Source: CAWJMN01 sp963844055 (GTDB lineage Bacteria; Planctomycetota; Planctomycetia; Pirellulales; Pirellulaceae). From it: a stretch of DNA of 64,000 nucleotides. Position numbers and translations under genes: made by a program. How positions within the stretch are numbered: the stretch's first letter is position 1; each line of letters begins with the position of its first letter. Of this stretch, positions 34,422 through 43,230 are shown piece by piece. The DNA lies in the NCBI GenBank assembly GCA_963844055.1, contig CAWJMN010000001.1:372001-436000 (forward strand), read 5' to 3'. Under the pieces are notes generated by a model. The model had not been told where the DNA came from. It was given only the letters and a program-made list of their open reading frames with translations, and ran no database searches.

Positions 34422-35360
34422 ATGGCCACCGCAAACAATTTTCTGTCCACTTCGTCCGGCCGAAGCGCGATTGCCTTCTGGCTGTGGCAGCTTGCGCCTG
34501 GACTGTTGCTATTTGCCCTTTTGCCGCCGGGCATGCAGTCCTATTGGCTGCCGGATTCCCTGGAGCATGGCGAACCGTTCTATGCCGGCAAAGCCCAGAT
34601 CTTTCCAGCCCTGTTTCAGGGACTAGTAGCCGGCCAAGGGGCGCTATTGGGCTTGATCATTGCATGGGGTGGCGGCCGCTGGTATTGGCGTGTTCCGATT
34701 TGCGTGGTGCTGTTTCATCTTTTGTCGATGGGCTATACCGCTTGGCAATGGCGGCATTATGGTTTTTATGGAGTGTTGATGCCGTGGCAACTGGTTCGTG
34801 ATTGGGATTTATTAGAGGCGTTCACGTTGCAAGCGATGGTCTCCACGATGTGCACTGCGGCCCTCATTGGCTGGATCGTCTCGATGAACCAGCCCCAGCG
34901 CGACAGCGACCTTTCTGCTCCATGGAAAAGGGAACGCGGCCAATTTACCCTGGTCGACTTGATCGCTTTGACGCTGCTGGCCTCGATGGTGTTGACGATG
35001 CAAAGTTGGCTGGGCGCAGCGACGTTAAAGATGGTAGCCGCAAGGCCGTGGTGGAAGCTGCTAGGGAGTAGTGCCGGGACGGTCTGCGCGGTGATCCTTG
35101 CGAGTTGGGCCGGAGGAAGTCCCCAAAAAGTTCGCCTGGTAATTCGGATCTGCAGCGGAGTTTTGTTGGCCGTAATTGCAATGGCCTCCATGATGTGGCA
35201 GTCTTCGTATCAGCAAGGCGAAAGTCCACGCTTCTTCGGGGTAGCTATTGTTTGGACAAGCCAGCTTCTTTTTCTGTTGATTTGCTGGCGACTTGGCGGT
35301 CTGATGGGCGTTACAATCCCCTGGTTAAAAAGTCTGCCCCGCAGCAATCGCCCGCGCTGA
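34422..35360 (+). CDS. Array membrane protein A (first of seven paralogues)
   Basis: 312 residues from the ATG at 34422, nine bases after AGGAG; ATGs at 34374 and 34416 are in the same frame. About seven to eight hydrophobic segments. Shares with its downstream neighbours the N-terminal FWLWQLAPGLLLFALLPPG (cf. VWQCVPMVCL...PPG), the second-span FQGLVAGQGALLGLIIAWGGG, and the mid-protein cytoplasmic loop and span GQFTLVDLIALTLLASMVL (cf. WQFSLRGLLLLT). It is the most diverged member at the N-terminus with gene G. Family and function unknown; no transport or catalytic motif seen. Confidence 0.75.
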   Translation: MATANNFLSTSSGRSAIAFWLWQLAPGLLLFALLPPGMQSYWLPDSLEHGEPFYAGKAQIFPALFQGLVAGQGALLGLIIAWGGGRWYWRVPICVVLFHLLSMGYTAWQWRHYGFYGVLMPWQLVRDWDLLEAFTLQAMVSTMCTAALIGWIVSMNQPQRDSDLSAPWKRERGQFTLVDLIALTLLASMVLTMQSWLGAATLKMVAARPWWKLLGSSAGTVCAVILASWAGGSPQKVRLVIRICSGVLLAVIAMASMMWQSSYQQGESPRFFGVAIVWTSQLLFLLICWRLGGLMGVTIPWLKSLPRSNRPR

Positions 35361-35382
35361 GCTAAGCTGGAAAATCCAATCT

Positions 35383-36360
35383 GTGACACAGAACGTCGTG
35401 ACACACCAAGCCGAAGAACCACAACCCCCTCAAGGCCTCCCTTGGCAGTTTTGGGTGTGGCAGTGTGTGCCGATGGTGTGCCTCTTCATGGGACTGCCGC
35501 CGGGAGAAAAAATCCAATGGTGGTTTCATGCACCGTTGCTGAGGTGGATCGGCGAGCAGCCTTGGGCGAGTCTTTTAGCAGGACTTATTTTAACGACCTG
35601 GTTTTGCCAAGGTGTACTGCTGGCGTTTTGGCTGGTGTGGGGTACCGGGCACTTGGCTCATCGCTTTTACAAGGTGATGGGGCTTGCCACAACCGTGGCG
35701 TTGCTGCCGGCAATTTGGTTTGTTCGGCATTCTGGACTGTATAGGTCAGCCCCAATCCCCTGGTCTGAAGTATTGAATCTAAGTTATCTTTCGGACTATT
35801 TCTTATGGGCCTTGGGAATATCCTTCCTTCCTGCATTACTGGTGTTTGGCACGCTTTATAAAATGAGGTTCCGCCTTCAGCAGGTAGTGGTTCCAAGTTC
35901 GTCGCTGGGCAAATGGCAGTTCTCGCTGAGGGGATTGTTGCTACTAACCTTGTTCTGCTCGCTCTTGCTGGCCTTCTTCAATTGGGGACTTCCCAATATG
36001 GTGACTTTTCTTTCATTGCCAAATATTGGGTTTTACTTTGGGGAGATGGAATTATTATCCGGTCGCAGTGCCATTGCACTTGGCTCCGCACTGACTGCTC
36101 TCTTGTCAGCAACAATTCTTTATCAGCGAAATTGGCGGGTCACTACCGCGATCATTAGCATTTTGCTGGTGATCTGGTTCATGGCCATCATTGCAGAGAC
36201 ATTGTTTCCAACGTCAGTGAGTTTAAATCCCTTTTTAATCCCGTCGCACTTGGCTGGAACTTTGACCTTGGGGAACTTGGTTTCCCTAGCGATTTCTAGG
36301 TACTGGATCGGTTGGAACCGATTCAAACTTATCCGGCTATCTAAACAAGCATCGCGGTAG
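35383..36360 (+). CDS. Array membrane protein B
   Basis: 325 residues; GTG start at 35383 (GTG 35398 possible). After EEPQPPQGLPWQFWVWQCVPM it has eight predicted spans, the loop GKWQFSLRGLLLLTLFCSLL in the middle, and the C-terminal signature AISRYWIGWNRFKLIRLSKQ that recurs in genes C to E. Its stop TAG at 36358 replaces the CAG found at this place in C and D; the next bases GAGGCATAG are the remains of the longer ending (QEA stop), so a C-to-T change has shortened B by three residues. Follows A by 22 bases and precedes C by 12. Confidence 0.78.
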   Translation: MTQNVVTHQAEEPQPPQGLPWQFWVWQCVPMVCLFMGLPPGEKIQWWFHAPLLRWIGEQPWASLLAGLILTTWFCQGVLLAFWLVWGTGHLAHRFYKVMGLATTVALLPAIWFVRHSGLYRSAPIPWSEVLNLSYLSDYFLWALGISFLPALLVFGTLYKMRFRLQQVVVPSSSLGKWQFSLRGLLLLTLFCSLLLAFFNWGLPNMVTFLSLPNIGFYFGEMELLSGRSAIALGSALTALLSATILYQRNWRVTTAIISILLVIWFMAIIAETLFPTSVSLNPFLIPSHLAGTLTLGNLVSLAISRYWIGWNRFKLIRLSKQASR

Positions 36361-36372
36361 GAGGCATAGAAG

Positions 36373-37410
36373 ATGTTGCAATCCGAGCCAGGCGATGGAG
36401 AAAAACCTAGTCCTCCTTCTGAAGAGAACAGCGATGCCCCCAGCGAGCAAACGCCCCAGCTGAAGCGCGTCGGATTGCCTTGGCAGTTTTGGGTGTGGCA
36501 GTGTGTGCCGATGGTATGTCTCATCGTTCTGATGCCACCGGGAGAGAAAGTCGACTGGTGGATTCACATTGACGTGCTGGATTGGGTGCTGATGAATTGG
36601 ATCGGCTTAGAGCCTTGGGGGAGACATTTGGCAGAGCTTATTTTTACGTCTTGGTTTTGCCAAGGCGTGCTTTTGGCATACTGGATGGTGTGGGGATCAG
36701 GACACTGGTCACTCCGGTTTTGCGAGGTAGTCGGACTTGCGGCCATCACAATACTTTTACCCGCCATTTGGTTCGTGCGACATATAAGATGGTTTCAGAT
36801 GGCGCTAACCCCTTGGTCAGATGTTTTGGACCCTCTTAGACTAGTCCAGTGGTTCATTTGGGCTTTTGGAATCTCTTTCATTCCCGCATTTCTGTTTATC
36901 GGCATGCTTCACCTCATGCAATTCCGCCTTCGGCAAGTTGATATGCCATGTTCGGCGCAAGGCAAGTGGCAGTCCTCACTGATGGGATTGATGGTGCTCA
37001 CCTTAGCGTGTTCACTTTTGCTTTCGTTTGTTTTCTGGATTTATCCGACCATCTGGACGCATGTTACGATGGGACAATTGTGGTTGATTGAAAAATCTCC
37101 GGGTAGATTGGTTGCTGCGCTTAGCTCCGCACTGACTGCTCTCTTAGCCGCTGGAATTCTTTATTGGCGAAATTGGCGAGTCACGGTTGCGATTTTTAGT
37201 TTTACGCTTGCGATGTGGTTCGTGACCCTCCTAGCGGTGAGATTTTCTTCAGCATCTTCAGGCAGTGAAACTGTTTCTCGCATGTTGCACTTAGCTGGAA
37301 CTTTGACCCTGGGGAATTTGATTTCCTTGGCGATTTCTAGGTATTGGATCGGTTGGAACCGATTCAAACTTATCCGGCTATCTAAACAAGCATCGCGGCA
37401 GGAGGCATAA
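36373..37410 (+). CDS. Array membrane protein C
   Basis: 345 residues. The N-terminal 30-odd residues (MLQSEPGDGE..., then PSEQTPQLKRVGLPWQFWVWQ) are nearly identical at DNA level to D and close to F. Eight spans are predicted; the middle loop reads GKWQSSLMGLMVLTLACSLLL, and the C-terminal SRYWIGWNRFKLIRLSKQASRQEA is identical in B apart from the last three residues. Its ribosome site AGGAGG lies in the 3' end of gene B (36356-36363 region), so translation of consecutive genes is probably coupled. Function unknown. Confidence 0.8.
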   Translation: MLQSEPGDGEKPSPPSEENSDAPSEQTPQLKRVGLPWQFWVWQCVPMVCLIVLMPPGEKVDWWIHIDVLDWVLMNWIGLEPWGRHLAELIFTSWFCQGVLLAYWMVWGSGHWSLRFCEVVGLAAITILLPAIWFVRHIRWFQMALTPWSDVLDPLRLVQWFIWAFGISFIPAFLFIGMLHLMQFRLRQVDMPCSAQGKWQSSLMGLMVLTLACSLLLSFVFWIYPTIWTHVTMGQLWLIEKSPGRLVAALSSALTALLAAGILYWRNWRVTVAIFSFTLAMWFVTLLAVRFSSASSGSETVSRMLHLAGTLTLGNLISLAISRYWIGWNRFKLIRLSKQASRQEA

Positions 37411-37413
37411 AAG

Positions 37414-38445
37414 ATGTTGCAATCCGAGCCGGGCGATGGAGGGAATCTCAGCCCTCCATCTGAAGAGAACTGCGACGCCCCCAGCGAGCAAACGCCCCAG
37501 CTGAAACGCGTCGGACTGCCTTGGCAGTTCTGGGTGTGGCAGTGTGTGCCGATGGTGTGTCTATTTCTTTGGATGCCACCGGGTAATACTCGCGATTGGT
37601 GGTTTCATGAGCCAGCACTAGAGTGGATCCTCAAGCAGCCTTGGGCGAGTCTTTTAGTCAGGCTCATTTTTATGACGTGGTTTTCCCAAGCGACCTTGCT
37701 GGCCTTCTGGCTGGTGTGGGGGTCGGGGAATTGGCCCTATCGCTTCTGCAAGGTGATGGGACTTGCCGCCATTACCACCCTGCTACCCGAAATTTGGTTT
37801 GGCCGACATTTTCGTATAATTTCACCGGGCCTAACTCCTTGGTCCGAAGTTTTGAATCCATTTGAACTTTCGATGTTTTTCCTTCGGGCTGTGGGGGTTT
37901 CATTCCTTCCCGCGTATTTTGCGACCGGAACGCTGTACCTGATGAGATACCGCCTTCAACAGGTAGCGTCACCAGTTTCGTTGCTGGGCCAGTGGCAATT
38001 CTCACTGAAGGGTTTGTCGATCCTCACGTTGAGCTTCTCGCTTGTACTCTCCTTCTTTGGCTGGTTATATCCAGCCAGCGTCGCATTCATTTCAGATTTA
38101 GACGCAGGGAGTTCAAGGACGGTTGATGAGTCATTGTATTTCTATGTCTTCGTACTTGGCTCCGCCTTGGCGGCCCTTCTATCAGCGGTAATTCTCTATT
38201 GGAGAAATTGGCGTGTCACATTCGCCATCTTTGGCTTGTTATTGGGCACGTTTATCGTGAGCACTTTTGCATTGGTAATATTTTCCGCCTCCATTGGCAA
38301 AGATCCGTATCTAAACTTACTGAATATGGCCGGAGGATTGTCCTTGGGGAACTTGGTTTCCCTAGCGATTTCTAGGTACTGGATCGGCTGGCATCGATTC
38401 AGACTTATCCGGCTATCAAAACAAATATCGCCGCAGGAGGCATAA
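37414..38445 (+). CDS. Array membrane protein D
   Basis: 343 residues, three bases after gene C, with the AGGAGG site inside the QEA codons of C. Starts MLQSEPGDGG and continues PSEQTPQLKRVGLPWQFWVWQ like C. Spans at about 45-65, 85-110, 118-138, 150-180, 200-225, 240-262, 270-292 and 300-325. Middle loop GQWQFSLKGLSILTLSFSLVL; end SRYWIGWHRFRLIRLSKQISPQEA. The middle is only moderately similar to C although the ends are almost the same. No known family recognised. Confidence 0.8.
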   Translation: MLQSEPGDGGNLSPPSEENCDAPSEQTPQLKRVGLPWQFWVWQCVPMVCLFLWMPPGNTRDWWFHEPALEWILKQPWASLLVRLIFMTWFSQATLLAFWLVWGSGNWPYRFCKVMGLAAITTLLPEIWFGRHFRIISPGLTPWSEVLNPFELSMFFLRAVGVSFLPAYFATGTLYLMRYRLQQVASPVSLLGQWQFSLKGLSILTLSFSLVLSFFGWLYPASVAFISDLDAGSSRTVDESLYFYVFVLGSALAALLSAVILYWRNWRVTFAIFGLLLGTFIVSTFALVIFSASIGKDPYLNLLNMAGGLSLGNLVSLAISRYWIGWHRFRLIRLSKQISPQEA

Positions 38446-38448
38446 AAG

Positions 38449-38928
38449 ATGTCGCAATCCGAGCCAGGCGATCACAAGAATACTTATCTTCCGCCCGAAG
38501 AAAACCGCGAGGCTACCTGCGTGCAAAAGCTAGAATCGAAACGCGAGGGGCTCCCTTGGGTGTTTTGGATTTGGCAGCTCACTCCACTTGCAGTCTACGT
38601 GTGCGTGCGTACACCGATGATTAAATATGCATGGTGGATTCATAACACTTCATTCGGACGGCTTTTCGCCATCCTGCACTTCACGACATGGCTTAGCCAG
38701 GGCGTCTTGCTGACATATTGGATGATGTGGGGTTCTGGTCACTGGGGTAAACGTACTTGTAAAGTAATCGGGCTTAGTATTCTCGCTGCTCTCTTACCCG
38801 TTATCTGGACAGTGCGCCCGGTATTTCAACGACCGGGGCGCTTCCTGGATCGGAAATGTTGGACCCTTACTACTTGTCCATCGTCTTGTTGTGGGCTACT
38901 TGCCTTTCGTTCCTTCCTGCCTTCTTAA
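38449..38928 (+). CDS. Array membrane protein E, N-terminal fragment
   Basis: Starts MSQSEPGDHK three bases after gene D and matches the family to LPVIWTVRPVFQRPG (about residue 125). A base is missing in the G-run at 38834-38838, so the frame then reads garbage to a stop at 38928. Restoring one G joins it to ALPGSEMLDPYYLSIVLLW in the next fragment (cf. LTPWSEVLNPFELSMFFLR in D). Confidence 0.75.
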   Translation: MSQSEPGDHKNTYLPPEENREATCVQKLESKREGLPWVFWIWQLTPLAVYVCVRTPMIKYAWWIHNTSFGRLFAILHFTTWLSQGVLLTYWMMWGSGHWGKRTCKVIGLSILAALLPVIWTVRPVFQRPGRFLDRKCWTLTTCPSSCCGLLAFRSFLPS

Positions 38929-39440
38929 TTGCTGGCACGATCTATTTTATGGGGTTCCGAATTCAGGGGAAGGAAAGTCCGCGATCACCGCTAAGAGAAT
39001 GGCAATACTCACTTAAGACGCTTTCTATGACCACACTGACCTGCTCGCTAATTCTTGCTTTTGCCTTCGTTATCTTTCCAAAAATTACGGCAAAACGAGA
39101 CCCGTTTTCTTGGCCTTTGGGAGTGTTTGAAATGGCGATTGCCGTGATGTTAAGTACGGCATTATCAACGCTGTTATCGGCGGTAATCCTGATTTATCGA
39201 GGCTGGCGCACAACAACCATTGTCTTTGTTCTTCTCCTCTGTGCCTTTGTTGGAGGCATGGCGGGAAAACTAAATGGAAGGCCGACTGATGTTCATTTTG
39301 CCCTTTTGACGGTGTTGAAATGTGCAGGAGTGATCACGCTATTTAACATGACGTCCTTGGCGATTTCCAATTATTGGATTGGCTGGCATCGATTCAGACT
39401 TATCCGGCTATCAAAACAAGAATCGCGGCAGGGGGCATAG
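38856..39440 (+). CDS. Array membrane protein E, C-terminal fragment
   Basis: Continues gene E from LDPYYLSIVLLWATCLSFLP through the REWQYSLKTLSMTTLTCSLIL loop to the family ending SNYWIGWHRFRLIRLSKQESRQGA. The ATG at 38856 is an internal Met, not a real start. With the first fragment the protein would be about 330 residues, like its neighbours. The ribosome site for gene F inside its 3' end is AGGGGG rather than AGGAGG. Confidence 0.75.
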   Translation: MLDPYYLSIVLLWATCLSFLPAFLIAGTIYFMGFRIQGKESPRSPLREWQYSLKTLSMTTLTCSLILAFAFVIFPKITAKRDPFSWPLGVFEMAIAVMLSTALSTLLSAVILIYRGWRTTTIVFVLLLCAFVGGMAGKLNGRPTDVHFALLTVLKCAGVITLFNMTSLAISNYWIGWHRFRLIRLSKQESRQGA

Positions 39441-39443
39441 AAG

Positions 39444-40484
39444 ATGTTGCAATCCGAGCCAGGCGATGGAGAGAATCCTAGCCCTCCTTCTGAAGAGAAC
39501 TGCGAAGCCCTTCGCAAGCAAACACCTCAGCCGAAGCGAGTGGGGTTGCCTTTGCAGTTTTGGCTGTGGCAGTGTATGCCGCTGATTTGCTTGATGATTG
39601 TAATGCCGCCGGGCGAAGACCCGGGTTGGTGGTTTTTTACGCCGACGGTGCAGTCGCTCACGCAACAACAGTCGTCGGCATTGCTCGCGTGGATAGTGTT
39701 TTGTAGCTGGCTCTGCCAGGGAATGATGTTAGCGCTGTGGCAGGTGTGGGGGCCTGGAAAATGGTATGGTCGATTACCAAAAGTCGTGGGGCTATTTTTG
39801 TTGGCGGTGTTTCTGCCAGTGATATGGTTTATTCGACATTTTGTGTTGTGGGGAAAGGGGGTAAGACCTTGGAGTGAAGTTTTGAATCCACTTGAGCTTT
39901 TGACGGTTTTCGGCGTGGTAAGTGGTGTGTCATTCTTGCCTGCTATGGTCGCTGCAGTGGTCTCCTACGCCCTGGGGTATCGCCTGGTGCGAAGGGAATC
40001 GGCAATAGCCCATTCGGGCCCCTGGCAATTTTCCATCGCGGGCCTATGTAAGGTGACCGTGGTGGTCTCGCTATTGCTTACGCTTTTTCGCTGGGTCTAT
40101 CCTGAGCTCAATCGAATGTTTGAAGAAAATCGCGGAACATCGATAGCTCGCTCCGCGGGGGAAGTGTTAGTTATGCTCGTGATTGGATGTGGAGCATTTA
40201 TGGCGACCGTACTGACGGAAATTATGCTCGCTTGGCGAAACTGGAAGATAACTCTCGCGATTTTTTCCGTGCTTGTTGTCTTGAGTTTTGGCAGCTTTGT
40301 GGGGGTCGCGTTTTCCCTGCTGCCGCCGAAGAACCTATTTGCCAAATACGGGATCGATGTGGGCGCTATGTTTGTGTTGGGGCATATGATTGCCCTGAGA
40401 ATTAATGGATACTGGTTGCGTCACCAGGGGCTTTGTCTGGCCCATAAAAAATCGCTCAGCCAGTTTGATCCATTGCAGGCGTAA
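39444..40484 (+). CDS. Array membrane protein F
   Basis: 346 residues. The N-terminus (MLQSEPGDGE..., PPSEENCEALRKQTPQPKRVGLP) is again near-identical at DNA level to C and D, whereas spans and middle loop (GPWQFSIAGLCKVTVVVSLLL) have diverged. The C-terminus differs from B-E: it ends GYWLRHQGLCLAHKKSLSQFDPLQA, without the RFRLIRLSKQ signature. Seven or eight spans. Gene G starts seven bases later. Function unknown. Confidence 0.8.
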   Translation: MLQSEPGDGENPSPPSEENCEALRKQTPQPKRVGLPLQFWLWQCMPLICLMIVMPPGEDPGWWFFTPTVQSLTQQQSSALLAWIVFCSWLCQGMMLALWQVWGPGKWYGRLPKVVGLFLLAVFLPVIWFIRHFVLWGKGVRPWSEVLNPLELLTVFGVVSGVSFLPAMVAAVVSYALGYRLVRRESAIAHSGPWQFSIAGLCKVTVVVSLLLTLFRWVYPELNRMFEENRGTSIARSAGEVLVMLVIGCGAFMATVLTEIMLAWRNWKITLAIFSVLVVLSFGSFVGVAFSLLPPKNLFAKYGIDVGAMFVLGHMIALRINGYWLRHQGLCLAHKKSLSQFDPLQA

Positions 40485-40491
40485 CCGTTCC

Positions 40492-41550
40492 ATGACAGGT
40501 GCCGACTCTACTAGCACGTCTTCGGAATCCGAGGGGACCGTCGGATTGCCAGCGGGCATCTCTGCAGACCCGAACCTAGCAGCTCCAGGCTCGTTTCGAT
40601 TTTTACAATCGCTTGTGGGACGAGGGAGTTTTCGCTATTGGGCTTGGGGACTGTTGATTGTTTTGATGCTGCTGCCGATGGCGCGTTGGTGGGGGCTGTA
40701 TGCCGTGCAGCGTTATTATTTTCGCGGCCGATCTTGGTTTGCGTTTTCAACGATTGGCAATTTCGCCCGGGGAACGGCCCTGAGCTTGGCTTGCGGCCAA
40801 GGAACGCTGATCGCAGCAGCTATTGGTTGGGGACGCGGATCGGTCATTGTGCGCAGCGCGATTGGACTGTGCGCTTTGCTCGGCTTGGCGCTGCTGGAAG
40901 GGGTCTCTTTGTTTGCCTGCGAGCAAGTACATGATGCGCGTGATGAGCTCGACCTGGTGAATTGTCTTTCGACCGTTTTGTCTTGTTCGGTCTTTTTGTT
41001 AGTGCTGCACGTTCTGCCGATGCTGGGGCAAGTGGGCATGGCTCGGGCGTATGGAATCGAGATGGTGGAAGGAACGAATCCTTCTAAGGTTTCGAACAAA
41101 TGGCAGATCAGCCTGCTGGATATGATGGCGCTAACGATGATGGTCTCGCTGGTGCTGGCGCTTGTTCGTTGGCTGGCGAGCGACCTGCTGCTGTTGTTTC
41201 CCAAGGGAGAAGTCGATTGGGATTCTATTCGGAAGCTAGGCATCTTGATGTTTGGCAACTTGTTCATGCTCAACGCGATGATCACCTGCTTCCATGTGCG
41301 GCGGCGGTGGTGGCTGAACTTGCTGTTGGTCTATTTTATTGCCATCTTGGTGACGGCGATCCAGAGTTTTTCGCTGTGGTGGTTTGAACCGGTTCGTTCT
41401 TGGCATGATGCGGTAACGCTAAGCGTCTTTTGCTTGATGACCAATTTTGGCCATCTCACTTTTGTCCTGTTCGCATGGTGGGTGTTACGCGGACTTGGCT
41501 ATCAGCTGGAACGTCGCGAAAAAACCGACCCGCAAACGGTGTCGGCCTAA
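40492..41550 (+). CDS. Array membrane protein G (last of seven paralogues)
   Basis: 352 residues from the ATG at 40492; the frame is open upstream inside gene F but that is overlap. A Ser/Thr/Glu-rich N-terminus, then spans at about 45-65, 85-110, 118-138, 150-175, 205-225, 245-270, 280-300 and 315-335. The family loop reads NKWQISLLDMMALTMMVSLVL, and the tail is short and charged (YQLERREKTDPQTVSA), close in position to the LIRLSKQ tail of B-E. Its TAA stop overlaps the TAG stop of the convergent MATE gene by two bases. Confidence 0.78.
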   Translation: MTGADSTSTSSESEGTVGLPAGISADPNLAAPGSFRFLQSLVGRGSFRYWAWGLLIVLMLLPMARWWGLYAVQRYYFRGRSWFAFSTIGNFARGTALSLACGQGTLIAAAIGWGRGSVIVRSAIGLCALLGLALLEGVSLFACEQVHDARDELDLVNCLSTVLSCSVFLLVLHVLPMLGQVGMARAYGIEMVEGTNPSKVSNKWQISLLDMMALTMMVSLVLALVRWLASDLLLLFPKGEVDWDSIRKLGILMFGNLFMLNAMITCFHVRRRWWLNLLLVYFIAILVTAIQSFSLWWFEPVRSWHDAVTLSVFCLMTNFGHLTFVLFAWWVLRGLGYQLERREKTDPQTVSA

Positions 41551-42962
41551 ACCTTGGTTTGTAGCCAGCCCCCTTGGAAGAATCGTGTGCCCAGTAGAGC
41601 GCTGCGCAGCGCGACATCGGAGACCATGGCCCACCAAGCACCTTTTACGCCGAGTCCTTGGCCGACGATCACGATATCAAGCAACGGGATGGGGACTTCA
41701 TCCCACGCCAAGTAGCAGGCGAGCGGCAAGCGAATGCCAACTAGGCCGATGAAAGTGAACAGGAGCGGAAAGCGCGTGTCACCTGCGCCACGAAGAGCGC
41801 CGCTAAAAATCATGAGGGCGGCCAAGCAAGGGCAAGCGATGGCGACGATCTTCATGAGCTGGCCGGTGAGCTGCGTTGTGGGACTGCTGCCGCCGAAATA
41901 GAACTCGGCAATCTGTTCGCCAAAATGGTAGTAGGTGATGCTGGCGATTCCCATAACAACGACGCCCCAAAAACAACAGGTGGCGACCGAGAGCCAAGCG
42001 CGGCGCGGATTTGCAGCGCCGAGCGATTGGCCGGCAAGTGTAGCGGCCGCGACTTGAAATGCCGTGCCAGGAAGGAACGAGAGGGACTCGATTTGCAGGC
42101 CCAGGCTATGGGCGGCCGTTTCCGCAACGCCCGACCGGCCGATGATGGCAAAGTAAACCATATGGCAAAGGATGATACTGCAAGCGTCACTGCCACCGGG
42201 AATTCCGATCCGCAGAATTCGCCATGCAAGATGCTGATTCCAAACAAAGGAACCTTCACGCTGACAAAGGACGCAGCGCGAACGCCACAGCGCGAACAGG
42301 ATGATTGCGCCGCCGACGAGATGCCCAGCCAAGGTGCCAATGGCGAGCCCTTCCCAGCCAAGCTTTGGAAAGGGACCAAAGCCGACGACGAGCGCTGCAC
42401 TTAAAAACATGTTGACGAGGTTGACGGCGACCCGAGCGATCAGGCCGGTGATGGTATCGCCTGCACCACGCAGCGCCGCTGTGCCAATTTGTTCTAGCAT
42501 GATCGCGGGGATTGCAAACGAAACGATCCAGAGGTAGCTGCCAGCGAGTCGGGCCGCTTCGCCTTGCAGTTGCACGGCGCTGATGAAGAGCTTGCCTCCG
42601 CCGAACGATAGGGCCATCACTGCCAGCGACCAAACGAAGCCGAGCAATAGGGCTTGGCTTGTAGCGCTGCGAGCCATCGCGTTTTCGCCAGCACCAACAT
42701 GACGTGCGACGACGGCTGTGGTACCGATGGCAATGAAGGAGAAGAGCGTTGGCAAAATCCAAAGGACGTAGACCATCAGCCCCATGGCGGCGGCGGTCTC
42801 TATGCCGGTGATGAATCGTCCAGCCAAAAGCCAGTCGGTTGTACCGACGAGATAGTTCAACAGCTCTTCCGCTAAGACAGGGAGCGCAAGCGACCAGACC
42901 GCGCGCGAGATCGACGGCAATGGCTTAGTGCTGGAAGCGGAAGAATCGAGAGGCAATGCCAT
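41547..42962 (-). CDS. MATE-family efflux transporter
   Basis: 471 residues from the ATG at 42962; the open frame upstream (to a TTG at 43061) lacks a ribosome site. Multidrug and toxin extrusion family: twelve spans in two six-span halves, N-terminal LALPVLAEELLNYLVGTTDWLLAGR, the GTTAVVARHVGAGE(N) motif of the second span region, the second-half AGQSLGAANPRRAW and GALRGAGDTRFPL. It would export cationic or other small molecules using a Na+ or H+ gradient; substrate cannot be told. Its stop overlaps that of the last array gene. Confidence 0.93.
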   Translation of the reverse strand: MALPLDSSASSTKPLPSISRAVWSLALPVLAEELLNYLVGTTDWLLAGRFITGIETAAAMGLMVYVLWILPTLFSFIAIGTTAVVARHVGAGENAMARSATSQALLLGFVWSLAVMALSFGGGKLFISAVQLQGEAARLAGSYLWIVSFAIPAIMLEQIGTAALRGAGDTITGLIARVAVNLVNMFLSAALVVGFGPFPKLGWEGLAIGTLAGHLVGGAIILFALWRSRCVLCQREGSFVWNQHLAWRILRIGIPGGSDACSIILCHMVYFAIIGRSGVAETAAHSLGLQIESLSFLPGTAFQVAAATLAGQSLGAANPRRAWLSVATCCFWGVVVMGIASITYYHFGEQIAEFYFGGSSPTTQLTGQLMKIVAIACPCLAALMIFSGALRGAGDTRFPLLFTFIGLVGIRLPLACYLAWDEVPIPLLDIVIVGQGLGVKGAWWAMVSDVALRSALLGTRFFQGGWLQTKV

Positions 42963-43230
42963 GAAGGAACACGAGGGAGAGGAAGGCGTGCGCGGAAGTG
43001 CCAGTTGGGCACTCGGATTAGACAGAAAATGGGTAATCCTGGGGAGGCTGAATGCGGCCAAGTGTCTGACGCTTGGCGTGAAAAATTTAAGCCCTGGTAC
43101 GGCCTGGAGTTGGAAGCCGTACGGCCATTTTTTGCTGGGATTTAGCCGTCGAACCTGATAATATCAAACAACGCCGATGCGACGTTGCCAAGGCGAAAGC
43201 GAATGTTTTTCTGGGGAAGGAGGGGCTGTC

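Larger units (their letters stand above)
36311..39475 (+). repeat. Near-identical gene-junction repeats in the membrane-protein array
   Basis: At 36311-36410, 37335-37450, 38370-38480 and 39380-39475 the last ~65 bases of one gene, its stop, and the first ~30 bases of the next are almost the same sequence (ending CTTATCCGGCTATC...AAACAA, then CGGCAGGAGGCATA and the start codon with CAATCCGAGCC). The coding middles between them differ far more. Pattern fits tandem duplication followed by local gene conversion at the junctions. Confidence 0.7.
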
